A model generated the notes under the pieces. That model did no database searches and was not told the origin of the DNA. It worked only from the letters and a program-made list of their open reading frames with translations. A stretch of DNA of 64,000 bases, from assembly GCA_963775185.1 (NCBI GenBank), contig CAVZIE010000050.1, positions 1-64,000 of the forward strand, given 5' to 3'. The DNA is from JAPSGB01 sp963775185 (GTDB lineage Bacteria; Myxococcota_A; Polyangia; Polyangiales; Polyangiaceae). Shown piece after piece: positions 27,345-36,285 of this stretch. How positions within the stretch are numbered: the stretch's first letter is position 1; each line of letters begins with the position of its first letter. The position numbers were made by a program, and so were the translations under genes.

Positions 27345-28856
27345 ATGAGCACAACCCGATCTCCTGCCGCCGAGGCGGCACAGGGCCTGAGTTTCCTCGA
27401 GCCTCCGATCTTCGAGCGCGGCGCACCGGGGCGCTGCGGCGCTTCGCTGCCGGAGCTCGACGTGCCCGCCGTCGATCCGGCCGACGCGCTCGGCGCGCTC
27501 GCGCGCAAGGTCCCCGCCGGTCTGCCGGAGGTGAGCGAGCCCGAGGCGTTCCGTCACTTCGTGCGGCTCTCGCAGTGGAACTTCTGTATCGACACGCAGT
27601 TCTACCCGCTGGGCTCGTGCACCATGAAGTACAACCCGAAGGTGAACGAGTGGGCGGCGCGCCTCGAAGGCTTCGCCAACCTGCACCCGTGGACGCCGGA
27701 GCACCTCGCGCAGGGCGCGCTCGAGCTGATGGTGCGGCTGCAGGATCTGCTCGCCGAGATCGTCGGCATGGATGGCGTGAGCCTGCAGCCCGCCGCCGGC
27801 GCGCAAGGCGAGCTCACCGGGCTGATGATGATCCGCGCGTACCACAGCTCGCGCGGTCGCTCGCCGAAGAAGATCTTCATCCCCGACAGCGCCCACGGGA
27901 CGAACCCGGCGAGCTGCGCGCTGAACGGCTTCGAGGCCGTGGCTTTCCCCGCGGGTAGCGCCGGCGTGGTGGAGCCCACGACGCTGCTCCACGCGCTCGA
28001 GCAGGCCGGCGACGACGTCGCGGGCATGATGATGACCAACCCGAACACGCTCGGGCTGTACGAGAGCGCGATGCCGCGGCTGGTGGAGCTGGTGCACAAG
28101 CGCGGCGGCCTGGTCTACGGCGACGGCGCCAACATGAACGCCGTGCTCGGACGCGCGCGCCCGGGTGACGTGGGCATCGACGTGATGCAGTTCAACCTGC
28201 ACAAGACCTTCACCACGCCGCACGGCGGCGGCGGCCCCGGCTCCGGTCCGGTCGCGTTCAAGAAGGTGCTCGAGCCGTTCCAGCCGGCGCCGGTCGTGCG
28301 CCGCGACGGCGACCAGTACCGCGTCTACTGGGATCGCGAGGCCAGCGTCGGCCGCGTGCGCTCGTTCTTCGGCAACTTCGGCATGATGGTGCGCGCCTAC
28401 GCGTACATCCGCGAGCTCGGTCCGGAGGGCTTGCGCGACGTGAGCGACATGGCCGTGCTGAACGCGAACTACCTGGCCGCGCGCTTGAAGGACTTGTTGC
28501 CGATCGCGTTCGCGACGCCACCGCTGCACGAGGCCGTGTTCACCGACAAGGATCTGGAAGCCGCCACGGGCGTCAAGACGCTCGACGTCGCCAAGCGGCT
28601 CATCGACTACGGCTTCCACCCGCCGACGGTGTACTTCCCGTTGGTGGTCCGCGGCGCGCTCATGATCGAGCCCACGGAGACCGAGACCAAGCAGACGCTG
28701 GACGCCTTCGCCGCCGCGATCGGCGAGATCCTGCGGGAAGCGCGCGAGACGCCCGAGCTGCTCAAGACGGCCCCGCACCTCACCCGCGTCGGCCGCCTCG
28801 ACGAGGCGCGCGCCGCACGCAAGCCGCGGCTACGCTGGACGCCCGAAGCGGACTGA
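27345..28856 (+). CDS. gcvPB: Glycine dehydrogenase (decarboxylating) subunit 2
   Basis: This is the P-protein beta subunit of the glycine cleavage system, which decarboxylates glycine on pyridoxal phosphate. It has QFYPLGSCTMKYNPK, QPAAGAQGELTGLMMIRAYH, DSAHGTNPAS and the PLP lysine in FNLHKTFTTPHGGGGPG. The length of 503 residues is normal for the two-subunit form, so a gcvPA must exist elsewhere; gcvT, gcvH and gcvPA are not in this window. I chose the ATG at 27345. Confidence 0.95.
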   Translation: MSTTRSPAAEAAQGLSFLEPPIFERGAPGRCGASLPELDVPAVDPADALGALARKVPAGLPEVSEPEAFRHFVRLSQWNFCIDTQFYPLGSCTMKYNPKVNEWAARLEGFANLHPWTPEHLAQGALELMVRLQDLLAEIVGMDGVSLQPAAGAQGELTGLMMIRAYHSSRGRSPKKIFIPDSAHGTNPASCALNGFEAVAFPAGSAGVVEPTTLLHALEQAGDDVAGMMMTNPNTLGLYESAMPRLVELVHKRGGLVYGDGANMNAVLGRARPGDVGIDVMQFNLHKTFTTPHGGGGPGSGPVAFKKVLEPFQPAPVVRRDGDQYRVYWDREASVGRVRSFFGNFGMMVRAYAYIRELGPEGLRDVSDMAVLNANYLAARLKDLLPIAFATPPLHEAVFTDKDLEAATGVKTLDVAKRLIDYGFHPPTVYFPLVVRGALMIEPTETETKQTLDAFAAAIGEILREARETPELLKTAPHLTRVGRLDEARAARKPRLRWTPEAD

Positions 28857-28863
28857 CTGGGCC

Positions 28864-30018
28864 TCAGTCGCCCATCACCCACGCCTGCTTGCCCGTGCGC
28901 GGGTCGAACGCGTGGATCGCGGCCCAGTACGTCGCCACGACGTAGCGACCGTTGAAGGCGAAGTAGGTGACGTTGTTCGTCGCGGGCCCGGCAAGGCGCT
29001 GCGTGTACAGCGGGTTGCCGCTGTCCGCGTCGAGGCCGACCAGCAGCGCGGCTTGGGTGTCCGCGGGCTCGGCGGCAACCAGGACGACCCGTCCAGCGCC
29101 GACCGCGAGCGCGGACACGAACGTCGGCGCGGCGTACGGCTGCTCCTTCGTCCAGAGTGTGCGACCGCCCTCGCTCGCCTCCACGGTGAGGATCGCGGTT
29201 CCGCGTTCGCGCTTGCGCAGCGAATAGCTCCGCGAGCCGACCACCAGCACCGTGCTCTTCGCGTTCATCTCGAGCGATCCCGGCGTGGGGTCGTACGGGC
29301 CCGCGAGCGGTCCGGTGCTGCAGGTCGTCGCTGCGCCGCCAGGCAGCGTGACGGCGCCCTTCGAGCCATCCGCGGTCTCGAACGCGACGCAGCCCTCCCC
29401 GATCGCGTAGCTCGACAGCTTGTCCCGAGCGACCACGTGCACCGGCGCGAGCGTGCTTCGCGTGTCGTAGAAGTCGATGCCGAAGTCGGGACGCGCCACC
29501 CCGACCCAGCGCGTGGACAAGCACAGCACGTCCGAGCTCGCAGGGACGCGAGCGCCGCTCCACAAGAGCTTGCCCGTGGCTCCGTCCAGCAGCGTCGGTT
29601 CGTGCACGTTGCCGGGCGGGCCGCTCAGCCCGAAGAAGTCGGTCACGCCGTCCCCGTTGCGGTCCACGCCGCAGGTCCTCGTGCCGGTGCTCCAGAACCG
29701 CGACGACTTGGCGACGGACTTGCCGAGCAACGTGACGCCGCCGTCGGTGAAGAGGATCCCCGACACGGTCGGCGCCGCGCTGACCACTGTCGGGCGGGGC
29801 GTGCCGACTGCGAAGGCGACGACGACCGCGACCGCGATCGACAACCCGACAACGCCGAGGACCAGCGGGACCAGCGACCTGCCCGGAGCGTCCGCGCCGC
29901 GGATGCTCTGCCGCTGCCGCGCGAGCTCGGTCACGGCGCCGCAGTAGGTGCAGCGCGCCAGCGTCTCCTCGCCCGACACCTGGAGCGCCGCGCCGCACAC
30001 GTCGCACATGAACGCCAT
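28864..30018 (-). CDS. Zinc-ribbon, single-TM, PQQ-like propeller protein
   Basis: This 384-residue protein has an N-terminal zinc ribbon (CDVCGAALQV, then CTYCGAVTEL), one transmembrane helix (LVPLVLGVVGLSIAVAVVVAFAVG) and an exported domain. That domain has PQQ-like propeller blades: LLDGATGKLLWSG, LVGLDADSGNPLYTQ and IHAFDPRTGKQAWVMGD. It also has a calcium-type DRNGDGVTDF loop. The layout suggests a membrane-anchored sensor or scaffold. It is convergent with gcvPB with only 7 bases between stops, and it is followed upstream by the lipoprotein gene in the same direction. Confidence 0.75.
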   Translation of the reverse strand: MAFMCDVCGAALQVSGEETLARCTYCGAVTELARQRQSIRGADAPGRSLVPLVLGVVGLSIAVAVVVAFAVGTPRPTVVSAAPTVSGILFTDGGVTLLGKSVAKSSRFWSTGTRTCGVDRNGDGVTDFFGLSGPPGNVHEPTLLDGATGKLLWSGARVPASSDVLCLSTRWVGVARPDFGIDFYDTRSTLAPVHVVARDKLSSYAIGEGCVAFETADGSKGAVTLPGGAATTCSTGPLAGPYDPTPGSLEMNAKSTVLVVGSRSYSLRKRERGTAILTVEASEGGRTLWTKEQPYAAPTFVSALAVGAGRVVLVAAEPADTQAALLVGLDADSGNPLYTQRLAGPATNNVTYFAFNGRYVVATYWAAIHAFDPRTGKQAWVMGD

Positions 30019-30025
30019 GACGGAG

Positions 30026-30577
30026 CTATTTTTCGATCACGCGATTCGCCGACAAGCCCCAGTGGCCCTTCTGCAAGAACAGCGTCGCCGACCCCTTGAT
30101 GCCTTCGGCGTCGTAGCGATAGTGCACGCGCGTTTGCTCGCCGCTGCGCTCGATCAGCGTGAACACCAGCACGGGCTTCTTCGTCGATTTCGGATCGGCG
30201 ATGACCTCCACGTCGTACGAGCCGACGACGACGTCGAGCTTGTCGGGCAAGTTGGGACCGGAGATCAGCAGCGGCGCGCGGCCCGGCTTCTCGAGATGCA
30301 GGTGATCGACGAGCTCCGGATCTCTCAACACGGCCTGCAGCACGGTTCCGAGCGCCTCGGCGTCGAGCGTCGTGGCCTCGCTCGTCTCCGGTGCAGGCGC
30401 TTCCGGCGCCTTCGCTTCCGCGGCCTCGGCCTTCGGCGCCTCGGGCGCGGTGTCGCTGCTCGCGACGGGCGCGTCGTCCGTCACGCCGCCGGTCTCGGCG
30501 CCCTCACCGCTCGCCGCGCCTCCGCCGCAACTGCACACCGCGATCAACGCCAACCAGCCGAATCGTTGTACGCGCAT
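30026..30577 (-). CDS. Hypothetical lipoprotein
   Basis: This 183-residue protein has the lipobox AVCSCGGG and an Ala/Glu/Pro-rich linker (residues about 25-70). A compact C-terminal domain follows (LPDKLDVVVGSYDVEVIADPKSTKKP, then ATLFLQKGHWGLSANRVIEK). GGAGG stands close to the ATG. It lies 7 bases upstream of the zinc-ribbon propeller gene and is probably cotranscribed with it. Family not recognised. Confidence 0.65.
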   Translation of the reverse strand: MRVQRFGWLALIAVCSCGGGAASGEGAETGGVTDDAPVASSDTAPEAPKAEAAEAKAPEAPAPETSEATTLDAEALGTVLQAVLRDPELVDHLHLEKPGRAPLLISGPNLPDKLDVVVGSYDVEVIADPKSTKKPVLVFTLIERSGEQTRVHYRYDAEGIKGSATLFLQKGHWGLSANRVIEK

Positions 30578-30610
30578 GCATCCTCCGTAGCACGAGTCCG
30601 GGCCTGCTTG

Positions 30611-30629
30611 TCGGTCCGGCGCGGAATCC
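30611..30629 (+). repeat. Dispersed repeat copy after Uma2 copy A
   Basis: tcggtccggcgcggaatcc runs up to the 3' end of the Uma2 gene. Confidence 0.85.
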
Positions 30630-31189
30630 TACCGCGCCCACAGCGCGCCGAGCTCCAGCTCGATAGCGTCGAACGGTACCGCGCGCACGAGCTCGTCGCC
30701 TGCGTGCGAAGCGGCGATGCGATACGTCTCGCCTTCGAGCACCAGCACCTCGAGCACGTGGGTGGCCGGATTCACGAGCCACAGGAACGCGACCTGCTCG
30801 CGAGCGTAGATGCGTGTCTTCTTCACGCGATCCGTCGCTTCCGTGGACGGCGAGAGCACTTCGCACACCCAGTCCGGCGACAGCTCGAACGCCTGCGCGT
30901 CCGGGATCACGGGCATGCGCTCGCGCCGCCAGCCGGCGAGGTCCGGCACCAGGACGTCGCCGCGCAGGTGCAGCTCCGGCTCGTCGAGGATGACCCAGCC
31001 GCCGGGGCCGCCCTTGCCGCGTTGGAACGGGCCGTACAACTCGCCGCCGAGGCCGGTTGTTGCGACCGCGTGCGGGCTCGCCGGTCGAGGTTGCGTGACC
31101 AGCTCGCCATCGATGATCTCGCCGATGACGTTGTCGGGCAACGCCAGGAGATCGTCATAGGTGGCTCTGCGCCGGGCGGGGTCGGCCAT
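30629..31189 (-). CDS. Uma2-family protein, copy A of a near-identical pair
   Basis: This Uma2/DUF820 protein of 186 residues has YDDLLALPDNVIGEIIDGELV, LRGDVLVPDLAGWR and CEVLSPSTEATDRVKKTRIYA with the Asp/Glu/Lys pattern of a PD-(D/E)XK fold. It is nearly identical, including codons, to the gene at 37621-38181 on the other strand, so the two arose by recent duplication. The similarity extends about 20 bases upstream, and both genes have a dispersed repeat copy just after the stop codon. Function unknown. Confidence 0.82.
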   Translation of the reverse strand: MADPARRRATYDDLLALPDNVIGEIIDGELVTQPRPASPHAVATTGLGGELYGPFQRGKGGPGGWVILDEPELHLRGDVLVPDLAGWRRERMPVIPDAQAFELSPDWVCEVLSPSTEATDRVKKTRIYAREQVAFLWLVNPATHVLEVLVLEGETYRIAASHAGDELVRAVPFDAIELELGALWAR

Positions 31190-31259
31190 CGCCCGGACAG
31201 CGTAGCGCGATTCCGCGCCGCGCGGGCGGAGCTCGCTGCGGTCAGCGCGGCCGGCGCCG

Positions 31260-32114
31260 TCACGGGCTTCGGGCGCAGCGGAAGCCGCGGTCGAAGAACC
31301 GGTCCGCGGGTTTGGCGCCGCCGCGGCTGGTTAGAAGCAGGTTCGTAGAGATGCGACATCGAAAATCGCTGCCCCGGTAGACGTACCTGTCGGGATCGGA
31401 AGGGCCCGCGTCCCACCAGGGTTGATACTTGCTGGAAGTCCACTCCTCCAGGTTCCCCTGCAGGTCCAGGACGCCCCAGCGGTTGGCTCCCTTCGGGAAA
31501 CTCCCCACCGGTGCCGTCTCCTTGAAGTCGTCCTCCCAGTGGAACCCCCACCAGCCGGATGGGCCCTTCGGGCACTCGTACCCGCACACGTTCAGGCGAG
31601 TCTGGTCCGGCGCCGCGTTTCCCCATGGGTAGGTCCAGGCCTTGTCGCCGGAGCGCGCCGCCCACTCCCACTCCTCTTCCGTCGGAAGCCGCGCGCCACG
31701 CCGCTTGCAGAAGTTGGTTGCCTGGTTCCAATCGATGCAGTTGACCGGGTGATCGCTGCGCTCCTCTTTCTTGTGTTTCCAGTTGCAATACACGCCCGTA
31801 TCCGGCTCCGTGCAATGTCCGGCGTCGACGCACTCCTTGTATGCAGAGACCGTCACCTTCGTCTTGTCGAGGCAGAAGGGGGCCAGCTTCACATCCCTCT
31901 TCGCATCCCCTGCGGGCCTGTACCCGCCGCCCGGTATGCCGATCATGCCCGGCGGACAATTCTCCGGCGGCGGGGTCATCGGGACGGGAGCATGAACGGC
32001 AGCGACAGAGGCCGCCGCATCGGGGGCGGCCTTCGCGCTCGAGTGCTTGCAGCCAGCGCTGCCGAGCGCGAACACCAGCGCGAACAGAGCACAGGTGAGA
32101 GCGCGGCGCGACAT
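31260..32114 (-). CDS. Formylglycine-generating-enzyme-family (SUMF1-like) lipoprotein
   Basis: This 284-residue protein starts MSRRALTCALFALVFALGSAGC, a lipoprotein signal. A SUMF1/FGE-sulfatase domain follows: PPGMIGIPGGGYRPAG, KTKVTVSAYKECVDAGHC, HPVNCIDWNQATNFCKRRGARLPTEEEWEWAAR, GVLDLQGNLEEWTSSKY and FFDRGFRCARSP. In true enzymes the domain oxidises a cysteine in sulfatases, but in myxobacteria many copies are thought to have binding or unknown roles. I chose the ATG at 32114 over the one at 32141 because it gives a clean signal peptide. Confidence 0.85.
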   Translation of the reverse strand: MSRRALTCALFALVFALGSAGCKHSSAKAAPDAAASVAAVHAPVPMTPPPENCPPGMIGIPGGGYRPAGDAKRDVKLAPFCLDKTKVTVSAYKECVDAGHCTEPDTGVYCNWKHKKEERSDHPVNCIDWNQATNFCKRRGARLPTEEEWEWAARSGDKAWTYPWGNAAPDQTRLNVCGYECPKGPSGWWGFHWEDDFKETAPVGSFPKGANRWGVLDLQGNLEEWTSSKYQPWWDAGPSDPDRYVYRGSDFRCRISTNLLLTSRGGAKPADRFFDRGFRCARSP

Positions 32115-32192
32115 GGCCACGCCAGCATAACGCTGTGCCATGAGCCCATGCGAACGGCACTTGGGGCGCAGTCGGTAACCTGCTTGAATCGT

Positions 32193-33377
32193 TCACAGAA
32201 GCGCGGGCGCCTTGGCGGCGTCGCCGAGCTTGGCGTCGATCACGTCGTGCCAAGCGGACAGCGCGCCCTCGAACAGGCCGAAGCGAAAGCTCTCGTTGGC
32301 GCCGCTGGCGATGCCGCGGTGGATGCGCTCGGCGATGGCGAAATCCTCGTCGAGCGTCTGCCTCGTGAACGCGTGGTTGGCCGCCCAGTACCGCTGGGCC
32401 TTCTCGCTGAAGCCGTCGGGTCCTGGATCCGGGACAAGCGTCGTGATCTCGATCAGCGTCTCGTCCACCGAGAGCGGTGTCGACACGATCAGGTCGAAGT
32501 GCCGTTCCTGGACCAGCAGCGAAGCGTTGGGAAAGAGCGCGTACAGCACATGCGCCGTCTTGCGCAGATTCCACTCGTCGCGCGGCCGGTCGGAGAGCTC
32601 GAGCATCGTGGAGCGCGGCAAGATGGTTCGCGTGTGGTCGCCGAGCATCTCGAAGGGGCAGACGTTGTCGGCGAAATACGGGCCGACGGTGTCCTTGTGC
32701 GCCACGCGGAAGTGGTACGACTCCAGGCCGCCGTCGACGACAAGCTTCCAGTTGGCCTTCCACACGCGGCGGTGCGACGCGAACACCTTGCACTGGGGCG
32801 TCCCGAGCGCGACCAGCTCGCTCAGCACCGTCTCCGAGCCTGCATCGCGAAGTCGCGCCTCCGGTCCGGACCCCGGGCGCGGCCGCGGACACACCCAGAC
32901 GAAGCCTGCCGCTTCCACGCACGGCAGCTCGGCGAGCCGGATCGCCTCGCGGTCGAGCGTCGGGAAGCCCGCCGCGTGGCGCACCGTGGCGAGCGCTCCG
33001 TCGTTGTCGTAGGTCCACGCGTGGTACGGACACACGAAGCGCTTGCAGCGGCCCCGTTCGCGCGTCTCGAGCGTGGCGCCGCGGTGCCGGCACACGTTGA
33101 GGAACGCCCGGACCGTGCCGTCCTCCCCGCGCGCGAGCAGGACCGGCGCGCCGAGCAGATCGCGCGTGAGAAACGCGCCGGGCTCTCCCAGCTCGCTCGC
33201 GTGCGCCACCAGGTTCATCGACGGCTGGAACAGCTTGGCCAGCTCCTGGTCGAAGCGCTGTGGGTCGATGTAGCGCTCGACGGAAAACATCCGTTCCTCG
33301 CCGGAGATGAACGGCCGACCGTCGCGAAGCTGATCGACGCACTGCTCGATGAGCCGGAGCTCGGTGTCACGCTGCAT
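32193..33377 (-). CDS. Rieske aromatic-ring-hydroxylating oxygenase, alpha-subunit type
   Basis: This 394-residue protein has the Rieske [2Fe-2S] motif CRHRGATL, then CPYHAWTYDNDG. The non-haem iron region is KLVVDGGLESYHFRVAHKDT, with the two histidines and the bridging acid. Relatives hydroxylate or demethylate small organic compounds with reductase electrons; no reductase gene is nearby and the substrate is unknown. It starts 3 bases after the stop codon of the TetR gene, so the two form an operon in which the regulator is probably responsive to the substrate. Confidence 0.9.
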   Translation of the reverse strand: MQRDTELRLIEQCVDQLRDGRPFISGEERMFSVERYIDPQRFDQELAKLFQPSMNLVAHASELGEPGAFLTRDLLGAPVLLARGEDGTVRAFLNVCRHRGATLETRERGRCKRFVCPYHAWTYDNDGALATVRHAAGFPTLDREAIRLAELPCVEAAGFVWVCPRPRPGSGPEARLRDAGSETVLSELVALGTPQCKVFASHRRVWKANWKLVVDGGLESYHFRVAHKDTVGPYFADNVCPFEMLGDHTRTILPRSTMLELSDRPRDEWNLRKTAHVLYALFPNASLLVQERHFDLIVSTPLSVDETLIEITTLVPDPGPDGFSEKAQRYWAANHAFTRQTLDEDFAIAERIHRGIASGANESFRFGLFEGALSAWHDVIDAKLGDAAKAPALL

Positions 33378-33380
33378 CGC

Positions 33381-33974
33381 TCACTCCTCGATCTGAAGTA
33401 CGTCGCGCATGAAACGCTGGAGCCCGGCTATAACCCGCCGCCGCGCCAATCGGCGCGGTCGGTCGAGCGCGGACTGGATCGCCAGGCTGACGCCGCCGAT
33501 GAGCAACGGGCCGGCGAGCTCCGCGTCGATGCTCGCGTGCACCCGGCCGTGCCGCTGGCCCGTTCGCACGTTGAGCACGGCGCCGCGGACCTGGTTCTTC
33601 ACGCGGCGCTCTCTCGCCTCCGACACGAGCGCGTCGCCCGCGAGCCGGCCCACGACGAAGCGCGCGAGCGGCTCGTTGTAATAGAACTCCACCAGCTTCT
33701 CGATGCGGACCTTCTCGCGCTCCCACCAGTCGTCGGACACCTGCTCGAACACGGGTCGATACACCGCGTCGTCGAACGCGTCGTAGAACGACTCGATCAC
33801 CTGGACGAGCAGCCCGCTCTTCGACTCGAAGTAGCGGTAGGGCAACCCCGGCGACACCCCGGCTCGCTTCGCCACCGCTGCGAGCTCCATCTCGCCGCCG
33901 CCATCGATAATCGCGTCGCGCGCCGAGCGCAGCAGCCGCTCGCGCGTCGCCTCGCCCTTGGTCAGGTCCAGCAC
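33381..33974 (-). CDS. TetR-family transcriptional regulator
   Basis: This 197-residue protein has the TetR helix-turn-helix (ATRERLLRSARDAIIDGGG, then LAAVAKRAGVSPGLPYRYFESKSGLL) and a divergent ligand-binding domain. It starts at a GTG at 33974. It lies immediately upstream of the Rieske oxygenase gene, which is its likely target along with itself. The 16-bp imperfect palindrome 7 bases before the start is a natural operator. Confidence 0.88.
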   Translation of the reverse strand: MLDLTKGEATRERLLRSARDAIIDGGGEMELAAVAKRAGVSPGLPYRYFESKSGLLVQVIESFYDAFDDAVYRPVFEQVSDDWWEREKVRIEKLVEFYYNEPLARFVVGRLAGDALVSEARERRVKNQVRGAVLNVRTGQRHGRVHASIDAELAGPLLIGGVSLAIQSALDRPRRLARRRVIAGLQRFMRDVLQIEE

Positions 33975-33980
33975 GAAAGT

Positions 33981-33996
33981 AAAGTGACGTCAATTT
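33981..33996. promoter_or_regulatory. Candidate TetR operator (palindrome around TGACGTCA)
   Basis: aaagtgacgtcaattt is a palindrome with one mismatched pair around TGACGTCA. It sits directly upstream of the tetR GTG in an A+T-rich segment, where binding would shut off the tetR-Rieske operon. Confidence 0.45.
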
Positions 33997-34218
33997 AGTT
34001 CCAGGTCAAGCGCCTTCGGTTAGATGGGAGAGTCGGCCGGCGAGGCCGTCACGCCCATGAAGACCCGCAAGGCCGCGAGCAGAACGTCGGGACAAGACCG
34101 CTACGGTCGCCTCTGCCGCGACCTCGCCGGCGATGGCGACAATGGAAGGCGGGGGCTCCGGGTCGGGCGCCGAGTGCGCCGGCGAGGGGTCGCCAGCAGC
34201 GTTCTGCCAAGAAGTTGT

Positions 34219-34308
34219 TGACCGACCTCCCGTCATCAGGTCGCCCTGGTGACACCCCCACGCGTTCGAAAGACGCAACCAAACCGGGGGCCCAAGGGAG
34301 GTCGGTCA
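34219..34308 (+). ncRNA. Structured leader of the IS110 element, bridge-RNA candidate
   Basis: tgaccgacctccc (34219-34231) pairs perfectly over 13 bp with gggaggtcggtca (34296-34308). The second arm contains the transposase Shine-Dalgarno sequence GGGAGG and the A of its ATG. Inside this stem lie a second hairpin, GTCATCAGG-TCGC-CCTGGTGAC (34232-34253, one G-U pair), and a CCCCC/GGGGG-closed hairpin with GCGT/ACGC inside. IS110 elements encode a bridge RNA in the end upstream of the transposase, so this is the expected location. The fold also would limit transposase translation. The 5' end of such an RNA, probably after 34026, is not determined. Confidence 0.45.
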
Positions 34309-35378
34309 TGCGCAAGGTAGCACTGGATCTGGGGACGAGGAAGATCGCGTACTGCGAGGTCTCCGGCGGCGAGGTCGTCGATCGCGGTACGGTGAGCCAG
34401 CTCGATTCACTGGAACAACGACTGGGCCCCAAGGCGCCGCCGGCGGTCGTTGCGATCGAGGCCTGCCGCGAGGCGTGGTTCGTCCATGCGAAGCTGACGA
34501 GCTGGGGCAACGACGTGAAGATCGTCGACACGACCCGCAGCCGGCAGCTGGGTATCGGCCAGCATGGCCGGAAGACCGATCGTATCGACGCGGAGGTGCT
34601 CGCGCGCGCGCTCGCGCAGGGCGGACTGCCGCTCGCGCACGTGCTGTCACCGCACCGCCAGGCGCTACGCCGGCAGCTCGGTTTGCGACGCGCGCTGGTC
34701 GAGACACGGACCCAGTACGTGACGACGGCGCGCGGTCTCGCGCGCGAGCTCGGGCACAAGCTTCCTGGCTGTGATGCGAAGAACTTCGCCAAGCGCTGCC
34801 GCGACGCGAGCCTGCCCAAGGAGGTACAAGCCGTGATCGAGCCGTTGCTGGCGGTGCTCGAGCCCCTTGGCGTCCAGCTTGCCGTGGTCGACAAGGAGCT
34901 GGAGCGGCTGTGTGACGACGAGCCGGTGGTGAAGCTGCTGCAGACCGCTCCCGGCGTGGGACCGATCGTCGCTGCGACGTTCGTCTCCGTCATCGACGAT
35001 GCCGGGCGCTTCCGCAACGCTCACCAGGTCGAGTCGTACCTCGGGCTGGTGCCCAACGAGAACACGAGCGGTGGCAAGCAGCGGCTTGGCGCCATCACCA
35101 AGCACGGCAACACGTACCTGCGCGCGATGCTGGTCCAGGGTGCTTGGAGCGTCATCCGCTCCGCCAAGCGCGACGACCCGCTACGCGTGTGGGGCGAGAC
35201 TGTCATGCAGCGCCGCAGCAAGCGCGTCGGCATCGTGGCCGTCGCACGGCGTCTCGCCGGCGTCCTGTGGGCGATGTGGCGGGACGGTACGGAATACGAG
35301 CCACGCCTGCTCGGCGAACAGACCAAGCCCCGGCAGCATCGTCGCCGGGGAGGCAACGCGGAGGTGAAGACCCGCTAG
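34308..35378 (+). CDS. IS110-family transposase (DEDD/Tnp20)
   Basis: This 356-residue recombinase has the N-terminal RuvC-like DEDD domain (VALDLGTRKIAYCEV, AIEACREAW, HGRKTDRIDAEVLARAL). A coiled middle follows. The C-terminal transposase_20 domain has the serine region LLQTAPGVGPIVAATFVS, then YLGLVPNENTSGGKQRLGAITKHGN. The ATG at 34308 follows GGGAGG at normal spacing, but that site is inside a 13-bp RNA stem. The gene is complete and looks active. Confidence 0.93.
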   Translation: MRKVALDLGTRKIAYCEVSGGEVVDRGTVSQLDSLEQRLGPKAPPAVVAIEACREAWFVHAKLTSWGNDVKIVDTTRSRQLGIGQHGRKTDRIDAEVLARALAQGGLPLAHVLSPHRQALRRQLGLRRALVETRTQYVTTARGLARELGHKLPGCDAKNFAKRCRDASLPKEVQAVIEPLLAVLEPLGVQLAVVDKELERLCDDEPVVKLLQTAPGVGPIVAATFVSVIDDAGRFRNAHQVESYLGLVPNENTSGGKQRLGAITKHGNTYLRAMLVQGAWSVIRSAKRDDPLRVWGETVMQRRSKRVGIVAVARRLAGVLWAMWRDGTEYEPRLLGEQTKPRQHRRRGGNAEVKTR

Positions 35379-35511
35379 CCTGCCAACCGGACAGAAGCGC
35401 CACGAGCGCGTGCATCGGAGCGGCCAACGACGTGGCGGATGAGCGCGAGACCGGCAATGCCACCAGGATGACGGCCTTCGGGCGGTCCTGGCGAGCCAGC
35501 GAAGGTTAGAT

Positions 35512-35787
35512 TGCGCCTCCGCCCGATTCCTTCCGGATTACCCACCTGCGCCGGGGCTCATTACCTCGAACCGTTCGAGTCCCTGAGCGCGAATAGTTGA
35601 TTGGAGCCAGCTCGCAGACTGCACCCGGACGCGACGCCCGAGATCCCACCAATGCTCCCTACCGGAGCCAACGGAGAGGTGTGCCCGATGACAACCCGAA
35701 CCCCCCGTCCGTGCACGACTCGCCGCGCGAGCCCACAGAAGAAAAGCAAAAAAAGCACGTCCAAACTGTTGACGTCAGGGCGAATTG
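35512..35787. other. Interval between the IS110 end and the serpin remnant
   Basis: No gene is recognisable. There is an A-rich stretch (about 35735-35765) and a CGAACCGTTCG palindrome near 35568-35578 that superficially resembles a tRNA T-loop but lacks the other arms. Confidence 0.35.
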
Positions 35788-35807
35788 CCGGTCCGGCGCG
35801 GAATCCT
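35788..35807 (+). repeat. Dispersed repeat copy after the serpin pseudogene
   Basis: ccggtccggcgcggaatcct abuts the serpin stop codon. Confidence 0.85.
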
Positions 35808-36285
35808 CACGGGGCGGGGTTCGTGATGCGACCGATGAACAGCACCACGCCCGAGCGTTCGTCGCGGATCAAGAACAAGAACGGGCGATCGACGCGCAGC
35901 TCGGCGCGCGGCGCGACGACCAGGCCCACTTCTCCGACCGACACGCCGAGGCAGCGCGATCTGCACCTTGTACCAGTCGAGCCTGCCCGTGAACGCGCCC
36001 GGAGGCCGGTGCGGCGCGCCGGCAGAACGATCCGCATCGACAGCGGCGTGCCGGTCGGGGACCAGTACGGCAGATCCACGATCGTGGCCCCGGGGACGTC
36101 GCCGTAGCCGGTGATGAATTCGTTGTGCATGGTGGGAACGCGCCGGCCCGTGACGCCGTCGACGTAGAACGTCTCGTCGCGGGTCTCGGCGTGCGCAAAC
36201 ACGTACTTCCAGCTCGCCTTCATGTAGAGGGCGTTGGTCAGCACCAGACGGGTGTCCGCGGCGATGCTTCCGACCGGAAAGGGGC

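Larger units (their letters stand above)
34018..35511 (+). mobile_element. IS110-family insertion element
   Basis: The element is bounded by the direct repeat GGTTAGAT (34018-34025 and 35504-35511), giving about 1.49 kb, which fits IS110 elements. These lack long terminal inverted repeats and recombine at a short shared core. It carries one DEDD transposase gene and a structured leader of about 280 bases. It separates tetR from the serpin pseudogene. The exact ends are inferred from the direct repeat only. Confidence 0.65.

Noticed and set aside
35560..35590. tRNA-like T-loop (gttcgagtccc)
   Set aside because: No acceptor, D or anticodon arm can be folded around it.
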